A program made the position numbers and the translations under genes. A model generated the notes under the pieces. It searched no databases and was not told the origin of the DNA. It worked only from the letters and a program-made list of their open reading frames with translations. This document shows, piece after piece, positions 41,921-49,259 of a stretch of 64,000 bases of DNA. This DNA is from Firmicutes bacterium TM09-10. GTDB taxonomy: Bacteria; Bacillota; Clostridia; Lachnospirales; Lachnospiraceae. The stretch covers positions 1 to 64,000 of the forward strand of contig QUKC01000009.1 of assembly GCA_003481005.1 (NCBI GenBank). Reading direction: 5' to 3'. Position 1 is the stretch's first letter. Every line of letters starts with the position of its first letter.

Positions 41921-43300
41921 ATGAAAGGAAGAAAAATCCGGATCAGACAAGGGGTAAAGGGCTGGCTGCTTGCACTGGCCATGGTATTGTCCCTTTGCAG
42001 CGGCTGGAAGCAGGACGTCTGTGCACAGCAGAGTCAGAGCAGCTCGTCCAATTTTATGCAGGACGTGGATACGGACAAAAAGGGCTCCATCGAAATTCTC
42101 TTTGACACCATGCAGGACGAACCCGTTGCAAATGCAGAGTTTACCCTGTATCAGGTTGCAGCAATGGTGGATCGGGGTGGATATACGGTGCTGGAGCTGA
42201 CAGGCGGCTTTGAGGGCAGTAACGTGCAGCTGAAAAACCTGACGGCACAGCAGTCCAAGGATGCTTCGGCAGCGCTTTTGGAGTATCAGAGAGCAAATCA
42301 CATTTCCGGGGATACGAAAAGAACAGATGCAAACGGAAAGCTCAGCTGGACAGGGCTACAGACCGGTCTGTATCTGCTGGTTCCGGGTCAGATGCAGAAA
42401 TACAGAACCGATCCGTCTCTGATTTCAATCCCGACGAATGTGAATGATCAGTTGTTATATGACATGTCGGTGAATCCGAAGGCCGAAAGGATCCCGGATC
42501 CGGTGTATCCGCCGGAAGAATCCGAGGAGCCCCCTACGCCGGAGGTAAAAAAGCCGCCGAAAAAGACAGAGACCATTGTGACACCCCAAATCACTCCGGA
42601 GCAGAAAACACCGGAGAAGCTGCCCCAGACAGGACAGCTGCGCTGGCCGATCCTGGCACTTTCCACAGTAGGAGCAGTATTGCTGTTTCTCGGATGGTGG
42701 GTCGGTCGAAAAAAAAAAGACTGTTCCAGGGCTCTGATGGGGCTTGGGATCCTTCTGGCAGCAGGAGCAGTGGGGATCTCCGCCTATAATATCTGGGACA
42801 GCAGCCGTGCGGAAACTGCGGTGGAGGCGTCTCTGGAGGCCTATGAAGAAGAGCTGACTGCTGTGGAGCAGGAGTCGGAGGCGCTTCCTGTGGATGAGAA
42901 CAGCGGGATGACCTTTGTGGAGGCAGACGGGCTTTGCTGGATTGGCGAGCTGGAAATTCCGTCCCTGCAGCTTACGCTGCCGGTGGCGGATCCCTGGAGC
43001 TATCCGTCCTTGAAAAAAGCACCCTGCCGCTACACCGGAAGTGCAGAGGAAAATTCCCTGATTATTGCCGCTCATAATTATAAACGGCATTTTGGCAATA
43101 TCGGACTTTTGCCGGAGGGTGCAACGGTGAAGTTTACAGCGGTTTCGGGCGACGTATACGAATATGAGGTAGAAAAGGTAGAAACCTTAAATCCCTATGC
43201 AGTAGACGAGATGCTGTCCGGTGACTGGGATCTGACGCTGTTTACCTGTACCTATGGAGGAAGAAAGCGTGTGACGGTCCGGTGCAGCCTGGTTGGATGA
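41921..43300 (+). CDS. Minor pilin fused in frame to a sortase
   Basis: A 460-aa ORF: signal peptide (about 1-35), a SpaA-like pilin domain (KKGSIEILFDTMQDEPVANA, AEFTLYQVAAM), a Pro-rich linker, LPQTG at 234-238 with membrane helix and RKKK, a second helix (LMGLGILLAAGAVGISAYNI), then a full sortase with His385 (AAHNYKRHF), Cys443 (LFTCTYGG) and Arg454 (VTVRC). A pilin ending in a complete sorting signal followed by a sortase with its own start helix looks like two genes. The join is a run of ten A at 42709-42718. ATG 41888 is an alternative start. The sortase is not class C-like and may anchor pili to the wall. Confidence 0.88.
   Translation: MKGRKIRIRQGVKGWLLALAMVLSLCSGWKQDVCAQQSQSSSSNFMQDVDTDKKGSIEILFDTMQDEPVANAEFTLYQVAAMVDRGGYTVLELTGGFEGSNVQLKNLTAQQSKDASAALLEYQRANHISGDTKRTDANGKLSWTGLQTGLYLLVPGQMQKYRTDPSLISIPTNVNDQLLYDMSVNPKAERIPDPVYPPEESEEPPTPEVKKPPKKTETIVTPQITPEQKTPEKLPQTGQLRWPILALSTVGAVLLFLGWWVGRKKKDCSRALMGLGILLAAGAVGISAYNIWDSSRAETAVEASLEAYEEELTAVEQESEALPVDENSGMTFVEADGLCWIGELEIPSLQLTLPVADPWSYPSLKKAPCRYTGSAEENSLIIAAHNYKRHFGNIGLLPEGATVKFTAVSGDVYEYEVEKVETLNPYAVDEMLSGDWDLTLFTCTYGGRKRVTVRCSLVG
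42709..42718 (+). other. Ten-A tract at the pilin/sortase junction
   Basis: With ten A the frame runs through. With nine A it reads RKKKTVPGL and stops at TGA 42735-42737, which overlaps an in-frame ATG (42737) of the sortase part as TGATG. This is a classic slippery tract. Confidence 0.85.
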
Positions 43301-43323
43301 AGGGGCAGAGAGATGGAGAAAAG

Positions 43324-43387
43324 AAGCATCCGCAGAAATCAGCGGCGACAGGCTGTCAGGGTCGCTGATCTCTGCGGATGCTTTTTG
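43324..43387 (+). terminator. Terminator of the pilus locus
   Basis: A 21-bp stem (43324-43344 with 43363-43383, one mismatch; core GCATCCGCAGA) followed by TTTTT. Confidence 0.85.
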
Positions 43388-43418
43388 AATCAGAATGTTT
43401 TGAGGATTTCAGGGAAAT

Positions 43419-43452
43419 ACAATAGAATGCACGCCATGCGAACATTCTATTG
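43419..43452. repeat. 35-bp palindromic repeat A, copy 2 (inverted)
   Basis: The reverse complement of the copies at 14158, 46265 and 55175, with a few loop changes. Confidence 0.75.
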
Positions 43453-43461
43453 GCATGAAAA

Positions 43462-43489
43462 AAAGAACCTCGATCTCTCAAGGTTCTTT
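43462..43489 (-). terminator. tRNA-Pro terminator
   Basis: AAAGAACCT pairs with AGGTTCTTT. On the minus strand a T run follows, just after the tRNA 3' end. Confidence 0.75.
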
Positions 43490-43497
43490 CTGATAAT

Positions 43498-43569
43498 CGG
43501 AGTGACAAGACTTGAACTTGCGGCCTCTTCGTCCCTAACGAAGCGCTCTACCACCTGAGCCACACCCCG
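43498..43569 (-). tRNA. tRNA-Pro, anticodon AGG
   Basis: A 72-nt cloverleaf on the minus strand: acceptor CGGGGTG/CACTCCG, D stem GCTC/GAGC, anticodon stem CTTCG/CGAAG with loop TTAGGGA (anticodon AGG, reads CCU), T arm GCAAG/CTTGT. Base A follows as discriminator and CCA is not encoded. G37 after AGG fits a proline tRNA. Confidence 0.93.
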
Positions 43570-43711
43570 ATGTGCCGTATTTCTCAACCGGACAAATGAT
43601 ATGATACAGCATGCTTGGACAAAAGTCAACACTTAATTTGAAAAAACTCCAAAAATCTGTTTTGGTGAGCCAAAAGAGCTGCAAAGCAGCGGAAAGCATG
43701 GAAGATGCGCT

Positions 43712-43739
43712 TTTGCGAATGGCGCGTGTGAACTGTAAC
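43712..43739 (+). repeat. 28-bp repeat B, copy 2
   Basis: TTTGCGAATGGCGCGTGTGA then ACTGTAAC, upstream of the VanZ gene. Confidence 0.7.
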
Positions 43740-43907
43740 TTTTGAGCTGTTCATAAAAAATTAAGGGTTTCTTTCTTGCAAGAAATGGAAATATAGACTA
43801 TATTAAACGGACAAAAGGCAGGCACAAAAAGGACAGGCGGTAAGCTCGGAGCAAAGGCTCCCTAAAGGATACGATAAGCTGTCTGTGATCTGCAGAATGG
43901 AGAGAAT

Positions 43908-44471
43908 ATGAAATATTTCTGGCTGACCATAAAGAAGATGTTTCGTTTTTTATTAAAGCCCTTATCCTTTGTACCGGCGCTGTGTGTGATGTATATGATC
44001 TTTTCCTTTTCCGCCCAGACTGCGGACGAATCCGGACAGCTGAGTATGCTGGTCAGTGAAAAGGTGGTGCTCCTGTTGGGAAAGCTGACCTCCGGCAATC
44101 TGGATACCGCGCAGGTGGGAGTGTATGCAGATGAGATCCATTTTCTCATAAGGAAGATGGCACATTTTAGCGAATATCTTTTGTTGGGGCTGACACTTTC
44201 TCTTCCCTTGTATGTTTATCGGCTGCGGGGCTTTTGGCTCGTGCTCGCTGCAGGACTGTTCTGTGCCGGGTTTGCCGGTCTGGATGAGTATCATCAGATG
44301 TTTGTGGCAGGACGTTCACCGGCGCTTCGGGATGTGGCGATCGATACGGCGGGAAGCATCACCGGGATTTATATGACAAGGATCATGGGATTTATTGGGA
44401 GAAAAACGATATTTGCCCCCCTTTCGATGGAAAAGCGCAGAGAACGGAGAAAACAGCGCGCAGGGGCGTAG
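43908..44471 (+). CDS. VanZ-family membrane protein
   Basis: A 187-aa membrane protein with about four helices and the VanZ signatures: SFSAQTADESG, RKMAHFSEYLLLG and GLDEYHQMFVAGRSPALRDV followed by DTAGSITG. VanZ proteins affect teicoplanin sensitivity in enterococci, but most homologues, like this one, stand alone and have general envelope roles that are poorly known. A basic tail (EKRRERRKQRAG) follows the last helix. GGAGA precedes ATG 43908. It is a single-gene unit and not evidence of vancomycin resistance. Confidence 0.9.
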   Translation: MKYFWLTIKKMFRFLLKPLSFVPALCVMYMIFSFSAQTADESGQLSMLVSEKVVLLLGKLTSGNLDTAQVGVYADEIHFLIRKMAHFSEYLLLGLTLSLPLYVYRLRGFWLVLAAGLFCAGFAGLDEYHQMFVAGRSPALRDVAIDTAGSITGIYMTRIMGFIGRKTIFAPLSMEKRRERRKQRAGA

Positions 44472-44577
44472 GGCTGCGGTGTTTTGCCTGTAGGAAAGCG
44501 AATGTGCTTATACAAATGATTTTCGTGTATTTCATCACAAGCGTTATCCTTCTTATTCTGTTTTCGGAGCAAAAAAT

Positions 44578-44602
44578 AACGCCCACATTTTCTGTGAGCG
44601 TT
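44578..44602 (-). terminator. Hairpin between convergent genes
   Basis: TAACGCCCACA and TGTGAGCGTTA fold with a small internal mismatch around TTTTC, just beyond the end of the minus-strand ATPase gene. Confidence 0.55.
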
Positions 44603-44620
44603 ACAGCCGCAAAATTGATT

Positions 44621-45916
44621 TCAGATACAAAAAGCGGCATAGAGAGGAATGATTTTTTTATTGTCCTCAAAGCCGAAGTTTTTGGCGGAGAGCTTGATTG
44701 CATAAGCGGGCTTGTAGGTGTCCATATAGACCTTTAAGCTCTTGGCTCTGGTGTTGTCGGCGGACTTGACCTCAATGGGAATGAGCTGACCGTCACGCTG
44801 AATGATAAAATCAATTTCAGCCCCACGCTCGGACTCCCAATAGTAGGTGTGGTAGCCGTTAATGGAGAGCTGCACATTGACATAGTTCTCTGTCATACCG
44901 CCCTTGAAATCGTTGATTTCCTCGACCATATAGAGAATGTCATTGGCGGCCAGGTCTTTCTTGGCGCAAAGCAATCCTAAGTCGGATACATAAATCTTGA
45001 ACGCATCAATATCACGGTAGTTTTCAAGCGGCTTTTTGATTTGCTCGACTTTGTAGACCTGTGACACGATACCGGACAGGCAAAGCCATTCAATCGCATT
45101 TTCAAATTCGGAAGCCCGTCCGCCTTTCTTAATCAGCTTATATTGGAAACGGGTATTCTTCTTTGAAAGCTGAACGGTTATATTGTCGTAGGCAAGTCTG
45201 GTTTTCTTGATTTCATTCAAGGTGTTATACTTGCTCATATCGTTGAGATAGCTTGCAAGTATCGTGTCCTGTGTATGGCGAACAAGGATATAATCCTTCG
45301 TTCCGGCAAACTGCATCACGCACTCTGGCATTCCGCCGACTACAAGATACTGACGGTAGAGCTGCATTGCGGCATCGTGCAAGGCAGACGGCAGCGGTGT
45401 ATCGGTTTGGAAGCACTTTTTAATCTGCTTTACCAAATCGTCCTCACCGAGCGCCAACATAAATTCTTCCATATCCATAGGATAAAGCGTTTTCATATCG
45501 ACCTTTCCTACGGGAAAAGAAAATTTTGTTTTGTTGACCGCAACACCGAGCAGGCTGCCTGCCACGATGATGTGATAATCCGGAGCGTTCTCGCAAAAGT
45601 ATTTGAGCGAAGTCAAAGCCCTTTCGCAGAGCTGTACCTCATCGAATACCATCAGCGTCTTTTCTTTTACGATGGTCTGACCTGCAATATGGGATAAAAT
45701 CGGTATCAGATAATCGGGGCTGATGTTTTCCTCAAAGGTTTCGTTCAGCTTCGGATTGGTTTCAAAGTTGAAGTATGCCACATTTTCGTAATGGGTGCGT
45801 CCAAACTCCAGAATGGAATAAGTCTTTCCGACCTGTCGTGCGCCCTGTAAAATAAGGGGCTTGCGGTGTTTACTTTCTTTCCACGCTTCCAGGAAGCCCA
45901 TAATTTTTCTATACAT
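44621..45916 (-). CDS. AAA ATPase with DUF4143 domain
   Basis: A 431-aa protein: Walker A in LILQGARQVGKTYSILEFG, Walker B in TLMVFDEVQLCERAL, then the C-terminal DUF4143 region (GGMTENYVNVQLSINGYHTY, EIDFIIQRDGQLIPIEVKSA), which has a PD-(D/E)xK nuclease-like core (D, then E-x-K in PIEVKSA). These proteins are widespread in gut bacteria and archaea; substrates are unproven, though a DNA- or defence-related role is often suggested. No partner gene is adjacent. The start at 45916 follows AAGGAGAAC. Confidence 0.88.
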   Translation of the reverse strand: MYRKIMGFLEAWKESKHRKPLILQGARQVGKTYSILEFGRTHYENVAYFNFETNPKLNETFEENISPDYLIPILSHIAGQTIVKEKTLMVFDEVQLCERALTSLKYFCENAPDYHIIVAGSLLGVAVNKTKFSFPVGKVDMKTLYPMDMEEFMLALGEDDLVKQIKKCFQTDTPLPSALHDAAMQLYRQYLVVGGMPECVMQFAGTKDYILVRHTQDTILASYLNDMSKYNTLNEIKKTRLAYDNITVQLSKKNTRFQYKLIKKGGRASEFENAIEWLCLSGIVSQVYKVEQIKKPLENYRDIDAFKIYVSDLGLLCAKKDLAANDILYMVEEINDFKGGMTENYVNVQLSINGYHTYYWESERGAEIDFIIQRDGQLIPIEVKSADNTRAKSLKVYMDTYKPAYAIKLSAKNFGFEDNKKIIPLYAAFCI

Positions 45917-46085
45917 AAACAGTTCTCCTTAAAGGTACTGACTATAGTATAGCAGATATTCGTGTAAAAAATCAATGAAATTTCTGCGATTTTTCACACT
46001 AATAAACACGATTATTTGAGCCAATCTCTCACAATACGACACGAACACCATAATTCAGATTTGTATAAAAAAGTAAAAAAAGGGC

Positions 46086-46115
46086 TTGCAAAATTAGAAA
46101 GTATCGTGCTATAAT
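46086..46115 (+). promoter_or_regulatory. tRNA-Trp promoter
   Basis: TTGCAA (46086-46091), 18 bp, TATAAT (46110-46115), about 19 bp before the mature tRNA. Confidence 0.75.
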
Positions 46116-46133
46116 ATCACTTGTCAGTTCGAT

Positions 46134-46204
46134 AGGGGCATAGTTCAAAGGTAGAACAGCGGTCTCCAAAACCGTCGATGTGGGTTCGATTCCTACTGCC
46201 CCTG
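46134..46204 (+). tRNA. tRNA-Trp, anticodon CCA
   Basis: A 71-nt cloverleaf: acceptor AGGGGCA/TGCCCCT, D stem region GTTC/GAAC, anticodon stem GCGGT/ACCGT with loop CTCCAAA (anticodon CCA), T arm GTGGG/CCTAC with TTCGATT loop. Discriminator G; CCA not encoded. Confidence 0.96.
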
Positions 46205-46211
46205 CTATTGC

Positions 46212-46250
46212 GGGAAAGTCAGAGAAGACGATATCTTTTCTGGCTTTTTC
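46212..46250 (+). terminator. tRNA-Trp terminator
   Basis: GTCAGAGAAGA and TCTTTTCTGGC pair with some G-T pairs, followed by TTTTTC. Confidence 0.65.
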
Positions 46251-46264
46251 TTGCTTTATTCATG

Positions 46265-46299
46265 ACAATAAAATGCTCGCAGAGCGTGCATTTTATTGT
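46265..46299. repeat. 35-bp palindromic repeat A, copy 3
   Basis: ACAATAAAATG...CATTTTATTGT. Both arms changed G to A or C to T at the same pair relative to the other copies, so pairing is kept. Confidence 0.8.
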
Positions 46300-46350
46300 A
46301 GCAGCTCGTTTAGGGCGTTGTTTTTTGGCTGTCAGCCGGGGGGATTTTTT

Positions 46351-46722
46351 ATGGAACAGAAGCATACACTAGAGGAGAATGGGTATTATGCACAGGTCAC
46401 AGATCAGCTGATTGAAAATATCGGGTATCAGATGATCCGCCGGAACTGGTCGATGAAGACGCTGGCGGATAAAGCGGATCTTCCTTATGAAACCGTAAAG
46501 CATCTGATGGCAGGAAAAATCGGCAGACCATCCTTTATCAGTATTCTGAAGATTGCAAATGCACTGGAATGTTCGCTGGATGATCTGGCAGGACGGAATA
46601 ATCCGGCGCTGGAGGCACTTCGCAGGCTGGCAGACCATGCGGATGGAATGTATCAGATTTTTGCAGAAGTAGAACATTTGCTGTATCCAAACTTCATGAT
46701 GCAGAGAGAAAACAACAAATAG
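46351..46722 (+). CDS. XRE-family HTH regulator
   Basis: A 123-aa protein with one HTH domain (about 28-85): MIRRNWSMKTLADKADLPYE, then VKHLMAGKIGRPSFISILKI. The helical C-terminus (LEALRRLADHADGMYQIFAE) may dimerise. GGGGGG lies seven bases before ATG 46351; the ORF extends upstream through repeat A without a start site. It is probably a small transcription regulator acting alone, with no adjacent partner. The terminator at 46769 follows. Confidence 0.85.
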   Translation: MEQKHTLEENGYYAQVTDQLIENIGYQMIRRNWSMKTLADKADLPYETVKHLMAGKIGRPSFISILKIANALECSLDDLAGRNNPALEALRRLADHADGMYQIFAEVEHLLYPNFMMQRENNK

Positions 46723-46768
46723 CACAAAGAAAAAAAGGAACGATAAAAAAGCACTGTGAAAAAGAGAG

Positions 46769-46797
46769 AAGAATCGGTGAACAACCGATTCTTTTTT
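46769..46797 (+). terminator. Terminator after the XRE gene
   Basis: AAGAATCGG/CCGATTCTT stem with 7-nt loop and six T. Confidence 0.85.
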
Positions 46798-46910
46798 GTC
46801 ACAAAATGTTCATAATCGTTTACAAATCGTTCAGCTTCTTATCGGCGGCAACCGGATATACTGGATAGTAGGAAGGTACAAGGACAGGTTGACGATTAGG
46901 GGATGATCAG

Positions 46911-48047
46911 TTGAAAAAAAAGGTATGGGGCATTTTGTTTCTGACAGCGTTGGCGTTAAATGTGTTGGCCTGGAAAAGCAGCAGCTTCTGCGATTTTTAT
47001 GCGGAATCGGTTTTTCCGGTATGGAGCAGCATTTCCACGCGGGTGATGTCGGTCTTTCCATTCAGCGTCGGAGAGAGCATGATCGTGCTGGGAATTTTGT
47101 TCCTGACAGTGTTTGCAGCTGTAGGATTTTTGCGTTTGACTGTAAAAAAAGCGTGGAGCAAAAAATTGTTTCACAGCTTTTCCTGTACATTTTCCTGGAT
47201 TTTTCTGGCACTCGTCTGGGTTATGACCTGTAATTGTTTTTTGCTGTATCATTCTTCGGCGTTTGAGGATCGGTATATGGAGCAGGTGCGCAGTGAGAAC
47301 TATTCCAAGGCAGAGCTTGCTGTGCTGCGGGATTATATTGTGGTCAATGCCAACGAGCTTGCAGAGCAGATGGAGCGGGATGCAGACGGCTATCTGATTT
47401 ATAAGGGAGACATGAATCAGGCGGCTGTAGAGGCGATGCAGCAGGTCGGCACAGATTATGGACGTCTGCAGGGCTATTATCCGCAGCCGAAGGAGATTTA
47501 TTTTTCGGAACTGCTCAGTCAGACCTATATGATGGGGTATTATTTCCCATTTTCCATGGAAGCAAACTACAACGGAACGATGTATATTGTAAATAAGCCC
47601 TCAGTGATCTGTCATGAATTTGCACATTTAAAGGGCTTTATGCAGGAGGATGAGGCGAATCTGATCGGATATCTTGCCTGTATCAACTCAGACGATGCGT
47701 TTTTCCGCTACAGCGGCTATATGGGCGTACTCAATTATGTGGAAAAAGAATTTCGTGCGAGCATCCAAAAGAGCCGGAAAGAATACGCGAAGCATCCGCA
47801 GATTTCTGCACAGGTTTATGCGGATAACATGTTTTTGACCCGGGAAGCATGGCAGACTGTCGAGAAAAAGGCGGTTGTCAGTACCAAAACAGCGAAAAAG
47901 GTTTCCAACGCGGCGACAACGGCTTCTCTGAAATTAAACGGAGTGGAAGAGGGCATGAAAGCGTATGACGGTGTGGTGAAGCTGCTGCTGGATTATTATG
48001 ACGGTGTGCTGTACGGGGATGTTTTGGTGACGGTGGACGCAGAGTGA
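46911..48047 (+). CDS. DUF3810 membrane metallopeptidase-like protein
   Basis: A 378-aa protein with three N-terminal membrane helices (GILFLTALALNVLAW, MIVLGILFLTVFAAVGFL, WIFLALVWVMTCNCFLLY) and a large soluble part with VICHEFAHLKGFMQEDEANL, an HExxH zinc motif with a downstream Glu-rich segment as in gluzincins. This is the DUF3810 plan. It is likely a membrane-bound zinc protease, but no substrate is known. It starts with TTG at 46911, with AGGGGA upstream. Single gene before the SpoVAE gene. Confidence 0.85.
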   Translation: MKKKVWGILFLTALALNVLAWKSSSFCDFYAESVFPVWSSISTRVMSVFPFSVGESMIVLGILFLTVFAAVGFLRLTVKKAWSKKLFHSFSCTFSWIFLALVWVMTCNCFLLYHSSAFEDRYMEQVRSENYSKAELAVLRDYIVVNANELAEQMERDADGYLIYKGDMNQAAVEAMQQVGTDYGRLQGYYPQPKEIYFSELLSQTYMMGYYFPFSMEANYNGTMYIVNKPSVICHEFAHLKGFMQEDEANLIGYLACINSDDAFFRYSGYMGVLNYVEKEFRASIQKSRKEYAKHPQISAQVYADNMFLTREAWQTVEKKAVVSTKTAKKVSNAATTASLKLNGVEEGMKAYDGVVKLLLDYYDGVLYGDVLVTVDAE

Positions 48048-48172
48048 CGGTCTAAAAAGCGTGCAAGACATTATTCAGAGTGTATAAAACAGGAATCTGC
48101 TGCGCATCCTGACCAAAACGGCGGTGCTCTTTGGAAAGAAACTGCCGGGAAAAGGAAAGGGGCGTGTGGGCG

Positions 48173-48529
48173 ATGGACTATTTGAATGCATTCTGGGTAG
48201 GTGGTCTGATTTGCGCGCTGGTGCAGATTTTGATGGAAAAGACGAAGCTGATGCCGGGGCGGATTATGGTGCTTTTGGTCTGCTCGGGCGCAGTGTTGAG
48301 CGCACTTGGCTGGTATCAGCCCTTTGTCGATTTTGCCGGGGCAGGGGCGAGCGTGCCGCTGCTTGGCTTTGGGCATACGTTGATGAAGGGCGTAAAAGAA
48401 GCAGTGGAACAAGACGGATTTCTCGGATTGTTTACGGGAGGCTTTCAGGCAGGGGCTGCCGGAACTGCGGCGGCGCTGATTTTCGGATATCTGGCGAGCC
48501 TTGTTTTTAAACCTAAAATGAAAAAGTAG
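48173..48529 (+). CDS. spoVAE: Stage V sporulation protein AE (SpoVAE/AEb)
   Basis: A 118-aa membrane protein of the SpoVA family, which forms the channel loading dipicolinic acid into spores. Signatures are FWVGGLICALVQILMEKTKL, GRIMVLLVCSGAVLSALGWY and GFGHTLMKGVKEAV. Length and topology match SpoVAEb. In most spore formers it follows spoVAC and spoVAD; here neither is next to it. ATG 48173 is used; GTG 48164, three codons upstream, is also possible. Confidence 0.85.
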   Translation: MDYLNAFWVGGLICALVQILMEKTKLMPGRIMVLLVCSGAVLSALGWYQPFVDFAGAGASVPLLGFGHTLMKGVKEAVEQDGFLGLFTGGFQAGAAGTAAALIFGYLASLVFKPKMKK

Positions 48530-48534
48530 AAGGA

Positions 48535-49026
48535 TTATTCCCTGCAGGCGATCTCCTTGCGGGAAAGAAACTGGCGCATGGTTTTGTCCCACTGCGCGTC
48601 CAGTGTTTTATCGGGGACAAAGGAAGAAAAGGCGGTTCCGGTCGTCAGGCGGATGGCGGAGCCGTCATATTTTATGGTCAGGACCAGCGCCTGAACCTGT
48701 TCCGGCTTTAAAGACGGATCTGCGCCCTTCATGACGCCGGGGACATACTGGGGCATGAGATGCAGGACGAATTTGAAGGAAAGCGGCGTGTGTTTGCCGC
48801 GGATCATCTGAAACAGAACCGGGCGGATGGATTTCCAGGGCAGAAACAGGTAGCCGGCGTCCGGCGTTTCATCGTCCTGATAAAATTCGGGATTGACGCG
48901 CCCGTCGATTTCATAGGAAACGGCGCAGGAAACCGAAGCCTTCTCCAGCAGAAAGGAATCAAAGCAATCCTCTGTCAAAAGCTTCGCCATAAAATGCTTC
49001 ATTTCAAGAATCTGAAAAGCGGTCAT
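48535..49026 (-). CDS. DUF5721-family protein
   Basis: A 163-aa soluble protein starting MTAFQILEMKHFMAKLLTED, with EIDGRVNPEFY and LPWKSIRPVLFQMIRGKHTP, which I recall as DUF5721 of Lachnospiraceae. The core looks like a mixed alpha/beta domain; no catalytic motif is evident. It is often a housekeeping gene of unknown role. The upstream leader contains the GCGGAATGGAGG element also found before the M42 peptidase and argD genes. It converges with the SpoVAE gene. Confidence 0.7.
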   Translation of the reverse strand: MTAFQILEMKHFMAKLLTEDCFDSFLLEKASVSCAVSYEIDGRVNPEFYQDDETPDAGYLFLPWKSIRPVLFQMIRGKHTPLSFKFVLHLMPQYVPGVMKGADPSLKPEQVQALVLTIKYDGSAIRLTTGTAFSSFVPDKTLDAQWDKTMRQFLSRKEIACRE

Positions 49027-49035
49027 ATAATCAAT

Positions 49036-49060
49036 CCTCCATTCCGCGGGCGCTTTGTGC
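49036..49060 (-). promoter_or_regulatory. Leader element before the DUF5721 gene
   Basis: On the minus strand GCACAAAGCGCCCGCGGAAT then GGAGG. It matches the elements at 9878-9902 and 61232-61257, but its hairpin is weaker. Confidence 0.5.
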
Positions 49061-49259
49061 TGCTGCGCAGCTCCTTTTGTTCAAAAAGCTACGAGTGAAC
49101 TGTGGTATCAGTATATCAGAGATAGGGGTTTTTGGAAATACCCTTTACAGGAGCAGTCAGAACGTGTTATCATATGTAGTAATAAAAACTATGTGAATTG
49201 GTTTCGAAAATATACGAGAAGCCGTGGTGCGGCAGGCGTAAAGCGGTATGGAGGGTATC

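Noticed and set aside
43908..44471. VanZ gene as glycopeptide-resistance determinant
   Set aside because: No vanA/B-type ligase, VanX or VanRS gene is nearby; solitary VanZ-family genes are common.
46178..46350. Upstream extension of the XRE gene through the tRNA-Trp 3' end
   Set aside because: The frame overlaps tRNA-Trp and repeat A by chance; the ribosome site supports ATG 46351.
48071..48592. 173-codon minus-strand ORF
   Set aside because: Shadow of the spoVAE gene; no start signal or recognisable motif.
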